From the NCBI GenBank assembly GCA_963575745.1, contig CAUYUJ010003068.1:55001-82495 (forward strand): a stretch of 27,495 bases of DNA, read 5' to 3'. The notes under the pieces are model-generated. The model saw only the letters and a program-made list of their open reading frames with translations, was not told the origin of the DNA and made no database searches. Of this stretch, positions 18,423 to 26,382 are shown in pieces; the first letter of the stretch is position 1; every line of letters begins with the position of its first letter. Made by a program: the position numbers and the translations under genes. The stretch is from Prorocentrum cordatum. Its lineage: Eukaryota; Sar; Dinophyceae; Prorocentrales; Prorocentraceae.

Positions 18423-20498
18423 GTGTATCTTGGCGCATTCAAGTATGCGGATGATGTGTTCAAGAAAATATCATTGGGAAAAAACATTAGCTTTGATGAT
18501 TTGAAGGCTAAGCTGGCTAAGAACGATCTTTTCCTTGATGAGGCTCTGGGACCAGTTGGACTGTGCCGAAATGCTGGCAAGCAGGAGAGTATCATTGCGG
18601 TGCCAAGGTCGTACAAGCGGGACATTGCTAACGCGATTGGCAAGATGGGCACGAAGGTGAAAGAACACGTTCGGTATCTGGGGCTGCAGATTGATGTTCG
18701 TCAGAACTTCGCGGCTGAGTTATCTAAGAGAATTGAGGAGATGAAGAGATCGTTCTACTCATTCGGCCTTTTTTGGTACAATTCTGGCATTCCTATGAGA
18801 TGGCGCCGCTGTCTGTTTCTGTGCCGAGTTGTAAATACGGCGCTGTGTGGAGTCGAATGCTTCGTGCCGTCGGTTGGACAGTACATGAAGTTGGAAAGAG
18901 CTATCGCTGCATTGGGTCGAAGGGCCATGGGAGGTAGAGCGTGCTGGGAGGAGGAAGGAGGTCGAGTTAGGTCGCTCACTACGAAACAGGTGCTTCGGCA
19001 TTGGCAAGTTCCCGAAGTGGTTGTTGAAATGCGCGCGCGTCGGCTTCGTTGGCTCCAGGCTTTGTTTTCCCGCCCGCAGTCTCATAGACAGGTGCTTGCG
19101 GCATGGTTCGGGGTGCTCGATTTCGAGCACGACTTCGCGAGGGACGAGCTCGGGGGGATCTTCTTGTCGAGGGAGGAGCCTGCCATTGTATTCGACAGAA
19201 ACGGGAGGGTGAAGGAGGACGCGAACCCTTGGGCCAGGAGAGCGGAGGAGGACATACTGGTTTTATGCGAACAATGTGATGAGGCTAGGGACGTGTGGGA
19301 AGAGGCAGGATCATCTATTCGGGGTCTACTTGTTCCCACGTATGCTAAGGTGTTTGCGCTCATAGACGTCAGTGTATTGAGGTCTCAGGCTCTTGGAGTG
19401 GAGGTTCCCCCCCCTGGTGTCTCCGTGGGGTTTCAAGTCTTGGAGGAGGAGGGGGCGCTGCTCACGGAGCGCATGCGTTGCTGTCCATGCAAGATTGCTG
19501 GGGGAACATGCGGGGCCACGTCTAGTTCCAGGTCGGGGCTTATTACGCATATAAGGATCGTACATAGGCATGCGACGGTGGCGCAGGCGGCAACCATTAC
19601 TAATCAATGCGCGGTCTGCGGGGAGGTGTTTTTCAATAGAAATGGGGCCCGCCGACATCTGACGAGAGCTCTAAAAACGGGGTACTGCCATAGTGGACAG
19701 GCGTCGACCATCTTTGAGGTACGGGCCTCAGCAGTATTCGACTGTAAAGTTTGCGGCTCTACCCTCGGTGGCTTGGAGGAGTACCACGCACACGTTCGCA
19801 CTCATCTTCCTTTTGTGCCGGTTGCGCGCGTTGCCAGACATGTCGGGAGACGACGACCTGCAGCTCCAGCTGCCGCAGAGGTCGAGCCCCTGCAAAAGAA
19901 GGGAAGGACGAAGTCCAGGAGCGACGCCGACGCCCTCGCTCCGCTGACGGCGCGCCTCTCGCTCATGACGGCTCGCGACGCGGCGCTGATCAAGGGCAGC
20001 CTGTACAGGCACTTCCTGGTGAACGAGGAGGCGCGGCTCGTGAAGGCTGGGCTGCAGAGCAACAAAGAGTACAACTCCAGGGTCGAGGCGCTGAAGGAGG
20101 CAGAGAAGAACGGCGAGACGGTGGACTACAACGCGCTGGGCCCACCGTTCCTCACGGTGTACTACGCGGTGATACACGTGGCAAAGCAGAAGGCGGTGGG
20201 CCCAGCAGTGCAGGTTCTGACGGACTTCATTGCGGCGCACGTGGAGGGCAAGACGCAGGTGCAGTTGGCGCGCTACGTGAAGCACTTCCAGATCAGCCAG
20301 CCGAAGGGCCAGAAGTCCAAGCGCATTGAGGGCAAGGCGAAGTTCGTCATGAGGTTCGAGGAGCACCTCGAGGCGGGCAAGGCGGCGGTGGAGATACTGG
20401 AGCAAATCTTGGTGGAGTCGAAGGCGGAGGAGGTGATCGGATCGGCCCCGAGGGTACGGGAGGAGAGGGAGATCTCAGCGATCCTCAACAAGCGCTGA
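18423..20498 (+). CDS. RT 3' half, C2H2 fingers and C-terminal domain of LINE (open 691 codons)
   Basis: The frame enters with YLGAFKYADDVFKK, where YADD (18444-18455) is RT motif C. A thumb region follows, with YLGLQIDVRQNFAAEL, RRLRWLQALFSRPQ and WFGVLDF. Cys/His fingers come next: CPCKIAGGTC...HIRIVH near 19484, CAVC (19608) with a following His, and CKVCGSTLGGLEEYHAHVRTH (19743-19805, classic C-x2-C-x12-H-x3-H). The last ~200 residues are Lys/Glu/Ala-rich with LGPPFLTVYYAV and contain no Cys; I recall equivalents at the end of other dinoflagellate LINE proteins, function unknown. GTG at 18423 is only the first in-frame start-like codon, so the true protein start lay upstream. The C-terminal third uses noticeably more GC-ending codons than the RT. 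Confidence 0.82.
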   Translation: MYLGAFKYADDVFKKISLGKNISFDDLKAKLAKNDLFLDEALGPVGLCRNAGKQESIIAVPRSYKRDIANAIGKMGTKVKEHVRYLGLQIDVRQNFAAELSKRIEEMKRSFYSFGLFWYNSGIPMRWRRCLFLCRVVNTALCGVECFVPSVGQYMKLERAIAALGRRAMGGRACWEEEGGRVRSLTTKQVLRHWQVPEVVVEMRARRLRWLQALFSRPQSHRQVLAAWFGVLDFEHDFARDELGGIFLSREEPAIVFDRNGRVKEDANPWARRAEEDILVLCEQCDEARDVWEEAGSSIRGLLVPTYAKVFALIDVSVLRSQALGVEVPPPGVSVGFQVLEEEGALLTERMRCCPCKIAGGTCGATSSSRSGLITHIRIVHRHATVAQAATITNQCAVCGEVFFNRNGARRHLTRALKTGYCHSGQASTIFEVRASAVFDCKVCGSTLGGLEEYHAHVRTHLPFVPVARVARHVGRRRPAAPAAAEVEPLQKKGRTKSRSDADALAPLTARLSLMTARDAALIKGSLYRHFLVNEEARLVKAGLQSNKEYNSRVEALKEAEKNGETVDYNALGPPFLTVYYAVIHVAKQKAVGPAVQVLTDFIAAHVEGKTQVQLARYVKHFQISQPKGQKSKRIEGKAKFVMRFEEHLEAGKAAVEILEQILVESKAEEVIGSAPRVREEREISAILNKR

Positions 20499-21059
20499 GG
20501 AGGGGGCCTCTTGCTGGGCCGCGGTATGGTGGTGAGCCCGTTATGGCGAGAACGCCGACGTCGGCCCCCCAGATGTTGTTTGTTTCTGGGACGGTGAGTG
20601 CGGCATCTTCCAGTGCTCCCTCGGCAAGGCCTCCCGCTCTCCTGTCTGTTGCTGAGGGATGGCGCCTGAGTGAGAGGCGCAGTCAGCTTCTTAGCGGAGG
20701 CGGTATGGTTAGGATCCAGCCCCCTGCTGACGAGGCTAGGGGGAGGGGCCGTGGGGGTCGTCGTGGGCGTGGGAGTGGGGGGCGGGATGGAGGGAGAGCC
20801 CGCGGCCGCGGCTTTCAAAGCAGACCTTCGAGGTGAGGTTCGGCTTTTTTTTGTCATGGGGTGGTGCCCGGAGAGGCGCCCCGAGGGGCCTTCCCCTCTG
20901 GAGGGGTTGCCTTAGGGCCCCGAGGGGGGGCCCTCCCCCCCAGCCGTCGGGGCCCTGACACCGTCGGTAGGGGTTGTTAGGCTGGTGCCTGCGCAGGGGC
21001 TGAAGCTGATCGAGTCGGCTGTGAGTTGACTGATCCTCGTATCTTTTTATTGCCTCCAG
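20499..21059 (+). other. Probable LINE 3' untranslated region and possible intron end
   Basis: About 560 bp with no domain. 20875-20965 is a GC-rich patch of interleaved hairpins, for example GAGGGGCCTTCCCCTC and the CCCGAGGGGGGGCCCTCCCC stretch. It ends with TCTTTTTATTGCCTCCAG (21042-21059), which looks like a pyrimidine tract and 3' splice site just before the next coding-like block. Where the LINE stops is not visible. Confidence 0.45.
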
Positions 21060-21703
21060 CGGTTCAAGATCAAGATCAAGGGCAAGGGCGCGCGCCGTCG
21101 CCGGCGCAAGGTGTACGCCTTCGACATTTTGCAGGGTCCAGACGGCGATCTCCTCAGGCGACCAGTGATGCAGCGTGCCCTGAGGCTCATTCGCTCAGGC
21201 CATGGTATGGGCGTCTTGTCTTGGCTGGCGTGCCGCGTGCGACCGTTTCGATTGGGCCACAATTTGATCATATCGAAACAGTATCCAGCTGGCCTTCCAG
21301 GACTGTCGGCCAGGCGGCCAGGCTTCAAGCCCGAGTTGATGAAGGCAATGCGCTTTTCTTCAGCGCGGTTCGAGCTTTTGACCCGCGCAGGCGCCCGCAC
21401 GCCCCATTCTTGTGGGCGAACCCGCAGAGCAGCTACATGTGGTGCATGCCGGACGCGAAGCGGATCCTGGCCCGGCCGCAGGTAGTAGACGTCACCATAC
21501 ACTACTGCGGATGGGGCACCAGCTGGAAGAAGCCGATTCGGTTCTGCTAATTCTCTTTGCCCGACCCTGACAGGCTTCGCAAGAAGTGCCCAGGCAATGG
21601 GGGGTGCTGCTCGTTCACAGGTCAGCCACATCATGCGTTTCAAGGCCGAGATTCTTCTGGCATCCACTGGACGAGGCGCGCGAACCCATTCCCGCGCTCC
21701 CTG
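21060..21703 (+). pseudogene. Exon-like block of a dinoflagellate repeat-associated protein (ENP/WKKPIR type)
   Basis: The frame from 21060 reads RFKIKIKGKG, YAFDILQGPDGDLLRRPVMQ, IRSGHGMGVLSWLAC and GLPGLSA. It then shifts frame near 21310 to ARVDEGNALFFSAVRAF, FLWANPQSSYMWCMPD, IHYCGWGTSWKKPIRFC. After an in-frame TAA (21548) it continues LRKKCPGNGGCCSFTGQPHHAF and IHWTRRANPFPRSL. I recall this motif order in many dinoflagellate repeat-associated proteins, where ENPxSSxLW is usual; here Glu is Ala. The motif order vaguely resembles a nucleic-acid methyltransferase, but that is inference. TCCAG precedes 21060 and GTGAGT follows at 21704, so it may be or have been an exon. Confidence 0.6.
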
Positions 21704-21709
21704 GTGAGT

Positions 21710-22160
21710 GAACTCTGCAGTGCCTTTCCAGGATGTTTGTTTTTGCTCGCAGTTGCCCGTGGGCGTGATGTCTGCTGGCAGAAGTAATTGGAAAGCCGGC
21801 TAAATTCGGAAGATATTCGGTCCCCTAAAATTGGAGGTTTGTCTGGTTGTTTCGTCGTGACCTCTACGGCGTCGAGCTGCCCGGACTGTGCATGGCAGAT
21901 CAAACTCAATCAATCGTGGTTTAGTTGAACATTATTAATTCTAAAGAATAATTATTGTTGGGACCCCTGGTGCACGGCCCCCCTGCGCCGCCTAGGCCGC
22001 AGCTACATTTTCATCATTTTCGTGAGGAAGCCTCAGGTAATTCGATGTGATCAAGATCCGGTTGTTTTGTTCCCCCCCGCTTTCCCTTGCAAAAAACACT
22101 ATAAAATGACATTTCTTGTTCTAATATAATCAAATTTCAAGAATCCCTTGCAAAAAATAA
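21710..22160. other. AT-richer spacer with a dispersed 75-bp repeat
   Basis: It contains the repeat copy at 21846-21920 (also at 23478-23551) and an AT-rich stretch from 21930 (ATTATTAATTCTAAAG) to 22160 with two CCCTTGCAAAAAA motifs (22084, 22145). The base composition differs sharply from the surrounding GC-rich DNA. No gene is visible. Confidence 0.55.
21846..21920 (+). repeat. 75-bp dispersed repeat, copy 1
   Basis: The core TTTCGTCGTGACCTCTACGG, CGTCGAGCTGCCCGGACTG and GCATGGCAGATCAAACTC is shared with 23478-23551 at about 85% by eye. On the minus strand both copies encode a CHAQSGQLDA peptide. Confidence 0.75.
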
Positions 22161-22462
22161 GGTAAAGTGGACATTCGCGCGCGCAAGACGAAATCCTTCC
22201 AAAACCTTAGTGTTCGCAGCGATTTTAACATAAAAACATCAAAAAACCAATGGTTTTTCAACAAAAAAATGTCAAAATCTCATCCCGCGCGCTCTTGCGG
22301 ATTCGTAGGAAACCCAACACTTTTTCAACATTTCTGTCAAACGGGCTTTTGCGAACAACTTTTTCGAACTTCTGCGACAACGGTTGCGCACCTGCCAGGG
22401 CCATCATCCCTGTCGAAATTTCCCGCCTCCTCCGGCGGGGGGCGTGAGGATCCGGCATCGCT

Positions 22463-22676
22463 CACAACCATCGGGACAACCATCGGGACAACCATCGGAA
22501 CAACCATCGGGACAACCATCGGGACAATCATCGGGACAGTCATCGGGACAACGATCGGGACAAGCACAACCATCAGGACAACCATCGGGACAATCATCGG
22601 GACAACGATCGGGACAACCACAACCATCAGGACAACCATCGGGACAACCATCGAGACAACCATCGGGACAACCATA
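22463..22676 (+). repeat. 12-bp minisatellite GGGACAACCATC, 16 units
   Basis: Sixteen units from 22473, mostly exact. Variants are GGAACA, AATCATC, AGTCATC and AACGATC. Two 18-bp units with an inserted half-unit make units 7-9 and 11-13 near-duplicates, so part of the array grew by blocks. The 12-bp period keeps frames open: plus reads SGQP or TIGT repeats, minus reads CPDG or VVPM repeats. No signal for translation was seen. Confidence 0.95.
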
Positions 22677-22812
22677 TCCTCTCTCTCTTGTGTATTCCCA
22701 CATCCCTCAGGAATTTGCCCTAAAGATGTGATCAACTATCTTGTGAGTACGTATCATGTGTATCATGTGTATCATGTACCATATGCATCATATGCAACAG
22801 ATGTTCTGTGGA

Positions 22813-22899
22813 AGGCTTCACAACTTCTGTGGGTTAACAAGGCTTAACAACTTCTGTGGGTGTACGAACGTAGGCTTAACAACTTCTGTGGGTGTGTAC
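22813..22899 (+). repeat. ~30-bp tandem repeat, 3 units
   Basis: GGCTTMACAACTTCTGTGGG begins at 22813, 22841 and 22873, with periods 28 and 32. TATCATGTG is repeated just upstream (22748-22775). Confidence 0.9.
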
Positions 22900-23028
22900 T
22901 CCACGCCAGTGTAGTAGCCACGGTCGTCCGCAGGCCACGAAGTGAAGTGTCCGAACGTCATAGGGCGGGAAGCTGGGTGTGGGTGGTGGCGAAGAGTCGT
23001 GTGGATATTTGGTAGAGCTTGCACTGCC

Positions 23029-23045
23029 CCCCCACAAAGTGGGGG
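23029..23045. repeat. Perfect short hairpin
   Basis: CCCCCAC, loop AAA, GTGGGGG: a 7-bp stem with a 3-base loop. No poly(T) follows, so it is not called a terminator. Confidence 0.7.
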
Positions 23046-23108
23046 TATTGGCTGGCGTCGCATGAAAACCCTGGCACTGGTGAGAACACTGAGCGTTCGG
23101 GTAAAGTG

Positions 23109-23110
<2 letters not shown>

Positions 23111-23141
<31 letters not shown>
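23111..23141. repeat. (TTG)n microsatellite
   Basis: Ten TTG triplets, followed directly by TCTGGTAGAAAAGAATCTCG, a segment repeated at about 23569 after GTTGTTT. Confidence 0.95.
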
Positions 23142-23347
23142 CTGGTAGAAAAGAATCTCGCGGCAGGAGCAGCTAATGGAGCGGGTTCAGTTTGCAACTG
23201 GAGCTGTGAGAGTCTCCCAAACGCTATTTTCCAACCCGCCTGAAACAGAGAAGGGGGACATGCTGTATAGAACGGCCGTTTCCCCCCTCTGTGTTTTTGG
23301 AGGCTTCAGGGACCACATTTTCCCTAGGCTCTCGGGTTCCGCCACCT

Positions 23348-23441
23348 CTCCTCCTCCTCCTCCTCCTCCTCCTCCTCCTCCTCCTCCTCCTCCTCCTCCT
23401 CCTCCTCCTCCCCCTCCTCCTCCTCCTCCTCCTCCTCCTCT
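23348..23441. repeat. (CCT)n microsatellite
   Basis: About 31 CCT triplets with one CCC interruption. Plus frames read poly-Pro; minus frames read poly-Gly or poly-Glu. Confidence 0.95.
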
Positions 23442-23477
23442 CTGCGGGCTGAGCGAACTTTGCACTGGACTTCTATC

Positions 23478-23600
23478 TTGTTGTCTCGTCGTGGCCTCTC
23501 CGCGGCGTCGAGCTGCCCAGACTGCGCATGGCAGGTCAAACCCAATCGCGGTTCATGTGCCGTTGTTTTGGTAGAAAAGAATCTCGGGGCAGAAGCAGTT
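23478..23600 (+). repeat. 75-bp dispersed repeat copy 2 plus TGGTAGAAAAGAATCTCG repeat
   Basis: 23478-23551 matches 21846-21920. Immediately after it, TTGGTAGAAAAGAATCTCGG at about 23569 matches 23143. The same elements are thus reused in different combinations nearby, with microsatellites at their borders. Confidence 0.75.
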
Positions 23601-23602
23601 GA

Positions 23603-24279
23603 TTATGATGATGATTTTGTAGTTGTTGATGATCATGATGTTGATGATGCTGGTGATGCTGATGAGGATGATGGTGTCGATGGTGGTGGTGATGATACTG
23701 ATGAAGCTGATGATGATGCCGATGATGTGATGGTGGTGTTGATTCTGATGATGCTAGTTGTGATGATGGTGGTGGTGGTGCTGGTGCTGATAATGGTGAT
23801 GGTGATGATGGTGTTGGTGCTGATGATTGTGGTGATGATGTTGATGGTGATGCTGCTTCTGTTGCTGAGCATAATGATAACGATTGTGATGGTGATGCTG
23901 CTGATGCTTATGATGGTGGTGATGCTGATGATGTGTCCGATTATGATAAGGATGATGGTGATGATGGTGGTGATGACGATGGTGCTGTTGATGATGATGT
24001 TGATGATGCTGCTGCTGATGCTGATGCTGATGCTGATTCTGACGATGATGCTGATGTTGACGATGATGATAACGATGGTGATGGTCATGATGATGCTGCT
24101 GCTGATGGTGATGCTGATGATGATTCTGACGATGATGCTGATGTTGACGATGATGATAATGAGGGTGATGGTCATGATGGTGTTGATGGTGGTGGTGCTG
24201 ATGATAATGATGATGCGGCTGATGATGATGGTGCTGATGCTGAAGATGGTGTTGATGATGATGCTGATGATGATGATGC

Positions 24280-24341
<62 letters not shown>

Positions 24342-24385
24342 CTGATGCTGATGATGATGCTGATTATGATGATGATGCTGCTGAT
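23603..24385 (+). repeat. (GATGATGCTGATG)-type trinucleotide tract, ~780 bp
   Basis: GAT, GCT, GGT and GTT triplets in irregular order give open frames of Asp/Ala/Val, Met/Leu/Val and Ile/Ser/Thr runs. 24007-24093 is duplicated at 24094-24180 (ATTCTGACGATGATGCTG at 24036 and 24123, period 87), and a pure (GAT)n run lies at 24281-24341. The GAT frame encodes an acidic Asp-rich peptide but shows no domain or start context. Confidence 0.85.
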
Positions 24386-24790
24386 GAGGAGGAGGAGGAG
24401 GAGGAGGCGGAGGAGGAGGAGGAGGAGGGGGAGGAGGAAGGGGAGGGGGAGGGGGGAAGGATGAGGAGGGAGGAGGAGGAGGAGAGGAGGAGGAGGAGGA
24501 GGAGGAGGAGAGGAGAGGGGGAGGGGGAGGCTGAGGATGAGGATGAGGAGGAGGGCGATGATGTTGTTGCTGATGCTGCTGTTGTTGCGGAGGAGGAGCA
24601 GGAGCAGGAACAGGAGGAGGAGGAGCAGGAGCAGGCGGAAGGGGATGAATGGAGGAGGAGGAGGAGGAAGAAGAGAAAGAAGACGAAGAAGAAGAAAAAT
24701 AATTAGAGGAGGAGGAGGAGGAGGAGGAGGAGGAGGAGGAGGAGGATAAGGAAGATGAGCGGAGGAGAAGGAAGTGGAGGAGGAGGTGGA
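24386..24790. repeat. (GGA)n polypurine tract
   Basis: Almost all purine, continuous with the GAT tract. GATGATGTTGTTGCTGATGC interrupts at 24556-24590, and GAAGAAGAA occurs at 24665-24700. The two-part GAT then GGA structure forms one 1.2-kb trinucleotide block. Confidence 0.9.
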
Positions 24791-24877
24791 GGTGTCGGAG
24801 GCTTGCGCGTGTGATCTGTGCGCAGGGGCCATGATAAGCCTGACTGGGCCGCCGAAGGCTTTAAGAAAGCGCATGGG

Positions 24878-25034
24878 CACATACTTTCGGAGGTCCGCGC
24901 GGGTTTCTTGGATCGGCGTTGGGCACCCCTGGCGGCGCCTCCAGCGCCGCTCTGGGCGCGCTCCGAGTGCAAAAGTGGAGGGGGTCCAGCGCCGATCCAA
25001 GACATCCGCACGGACCTTCGAAAGTTCACACGTC
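24878..25034. mobile_element. Foldback element, family F copy 1
   Basis: Inverted arms: the left arm CACATACTTTCGGAGGTCCG...TTTCTTGGATCGGCG (24878-24925) pairs with the right arm CGCCGATCCAAGACATCCG...CCTTCGAAAGTTCACACG (24988-25034). The centre holds a smaller palindrome, GGCGGCGCCTCCAGCGCCGC (24931-24950). The same nested arrangement occurs at 26209-26377, so this is a dispersed family and not a chance hairpin. No coding capacity. Confidence 0.75.
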
Positions 25035-25224
25035 TATATGTAGTCGCTCACCTTCGTTTGGCTCACGTTCTGGGCCTTCCTAAGCCCCCAGCACCGCGAA
25101 GCAACGTTTCGGATTGGAAGCTTGTCCCAGGAAATGGGCCCAGGCTTCCGGGTGTTCAAATCGGGAGAAAGCCACGCCGTCGAAGGTCGGGTGGGGGGGG
25201 GGACTGGTTCAGGGGGGGGAAGCA

Positions 25225-25386
25225 TTAAGTCGTGCCTGTCTCTCTACAGGAGGAATATATTCAGAAATAGACTAACAATGATCGGGGGGCGATGTTTCTA
25301 TTATTTGTTTGATTATTTTTGAGCATTGTCTGACTATTCTCAATCTTCGTCCAAAATCTGCCTGTAGGAGGGCGTGCCCGACCTCA
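25225..25386 (+). mobile_element. Small TIR element, family A copy 2
   Basis: The left end TTAAGTCGTGCCTGTC and CTACAGGAG matches 10833-10860 at 25 of 28 positions. The right end CTGCCTGTAGGAGGGCG...CGACCTCA matches 10912-10939 at 22 of 28. The interior is AT-rich and longer (162 against 107 bp), with TTATTTGTTTGATTATTTTT. Its own arms are more diverged (about 17 of 28). Confidence 0.75.
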
Positions 25387-25439
25387 GGGAAGCGTCGGCC
25401 CTCCATCGCCCGTTCCTCGCCGACCGCGGAATGGGCGAC

Positions 25440-25741
25440 CCACCCCGCCCAGGAACTCGGGGCCTCGTAGCCGTGGGCTTGTCGCCGTGCTGCCAGCCAG
25501 GCGTCGTCGATGCCAGGTCGGGGCTTCCCTCCGCTGTCCCCTTACATAGGGAAACAGGCAATGACATCAGCACAAATTCTCGAAGGCCTCCCCCGACTAT
25601 GTTCAGTCTATGTTGGGGCATTCCTCCCGCAGAGGGACAGGCACGACTTTCTGCTTCCCCCACCCCGCCCGTGAACCTGGGGCCTCGCTGTCGTGGGCCT
25701 GTCGCCGTTCTGCCGGCGAGGTGTCGCCGATGCCAGGTCTC
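25440..25741 (+). repeat. 82-bp direct repeat pair, 218 bp apart
   Basis: 25440-25521 and 25658-25741 share CCACCCCGCCC, GGGGCCTCG, CGTGGGC, TGTCGCCGT, CTGCC and CGATGCCAGGTC in order. Between them, 25549-25590 resembles the left end of the foldback element at 26209 (TAGGGAAACA, CAATGACAT), apparently a solo end. Confidence 0.7.
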
Positions 25742-25788
25742 AAGCAGTGGCAGAGTGTCCCGGCGTGCCTATGGTCCTGCCAAACAGT

Positions 25789-25923
25789 GTTCTAAGAACC
25801 GGTTGTGGTTTGCACGATTTGTTCTGAGAACCTTTCTGGTTGAGACTGTCTTGTTTTAACACATCGGGCGAATGTTCTAAGAACATGGTTTTCGTTCTTA
25901 GAACATTGTTGGGTTCTTAAAAC
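25789..25923. repeat. Cluster of GTTCTAAGAAC palindromes
   Basis: Five copies of an 11-bp near-palindrome occur at 25789, 25821 (GTTCTGAGAAC), 25874, 25894 (inverse form GTTCTTAGAAC) and 25913 (GTTCTTAAAAC). Copies three and four form a perfect 14-bp inverted repeat, AATGTTCTAAGAAC (25871-25884) and GTTCTTAGAACATT (25894-25907), around a 9-base loop. No poly(T) or coding region is close enough to say what it does. Confidence 0.85.
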
Positions 25924-26014
25924 ATTTCGTGGTAGGAAAACAGGAATGCTGGGACGATCTTTCCCTGCTCAAAGGTCGAGGCTTCCCCCTCCCCCGCATT
26001 CCCCCTCACATGCG

Positions 26015-26204
26015 GTAGGTTCGTGTCGTGTCGACCGGCGGCGACCCCGCCGCCGGCGTTCAGCGTTGAACGCCACGGGTGACCCAGAATCGTTCGATGC
26101 GAAGCGATTTGGACATTTCGGAAACGGCCGATCGTTCAATGTTGAACGACCCCCGCGGTGTCAGAAGCCCACGCCGAAGTCGGCACGGCACGAACCTGAC
26201 GTAG
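26015..26204 (+). mobile_element. 190-bp TIR element, family B copy 1
   Basis: The left terminus AGGTTCGTGTCGTGTCGACC is inverted at the right as GTCGGCACGGCACGAACCT. Inside are GCGTTCAGCGTTGAACGCC and CGATCGTTCAATGTTGAACG, two further palindrome-like segments. GTAG lies at both outer ends (26015-26018 and 26201-26204). Copy 2 at 26936-27125 has the same length and internal order (CCCAGAATCG, AAACGGCCGATCGTTCAA, GCGGTGTCAG). No coding capacity. It starts GT and ends AG on this strand. Confidence 0.8.
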
Positions 26205-26208
26205 GGAC

Positions 26209-26377
26209 GTAGGGAAACAAACAATGACATGAACATAAAAACTTGGAGGTCCGCGCGGATTTCTCGCATCCGCGCTGGGGCCTCCTGGCGGCGCCTCGAG
26301 CGCCGCCCCCGGCGCGGATCCAAGAAATCCGCGCGGACTTAGAGTTTTTATGTTTATGCCATTTTTCGTTCCCCTAC
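26209..26377. mobile_element. Foldback element, family F copy 2
   Basis: Arms of ~70 bp. The left arm begins GTAGGGAAACAAACAATGAC, passes ACATAAAAACTTGGAGGTCC and reaches CGCGCGGATTTCTCGCATCC. The right arm is its inverted counterpart, ending AGTTTTTATGTTTATGCC, ATTTTTCGTTCCCCTAC. The centre is GGCGGCGCCTCGAGCGCCGCC. Because of the arms, related peptides (EIRADL type) can be read on both strands. It lies only 4 bp from family B copy 1. GT at 26209 and CTACTACAG ending at 26382 give it intron-like borders. Confidence 0.82.
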
Positions 26378-26382
26378 TACAG

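Larger units (their letters stand above)
15820..20498 (+). mobile_element. LINE (EN-RT-C2H2-C-terminal domain), plus strand
   Basis: In order: an APE-type endonuclease (15870-16650), a linker (16736-17654), a reverse transcriptase (17655-18760), a thumb region, a three-finger Cys/His region (19480-19805) and a long C-terminal domain ending at 20498. No RNase H is visible, unlike the minus-strand LINE. Frames change near 16385, 16520-16576, 17160, 17650 and 18300, while the last 691 codons are open. The RT motif-C YADD is intact. From memory the layout fits LINEs abundant in dinoflagellates. 5' and 3' ends and target-site duplications were not identified. Confidence 0.87.

Noticed and set aside
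19850-20498. Fusion of a host exon to the LINE C-terminus, suggested by the GC3 shift
   Set aside because: The LGPP-containing domain resembles, from memory, the C-terminal part of other dinoflagellate LINE proteins, so it is more likely part of the element.
22463-22676. CRISPR-like array
   Set aside because: Direct 12-bp tandem units without spacers.
23460-25000. Open frames of 257 to 455 codons over the GAT/GGA tract, including an Asp-rich and an Ile/Ser-rich one
   Set aside because: They are translations of one trinucleotide repeat on both strands, with no non-repetitive coding portion.
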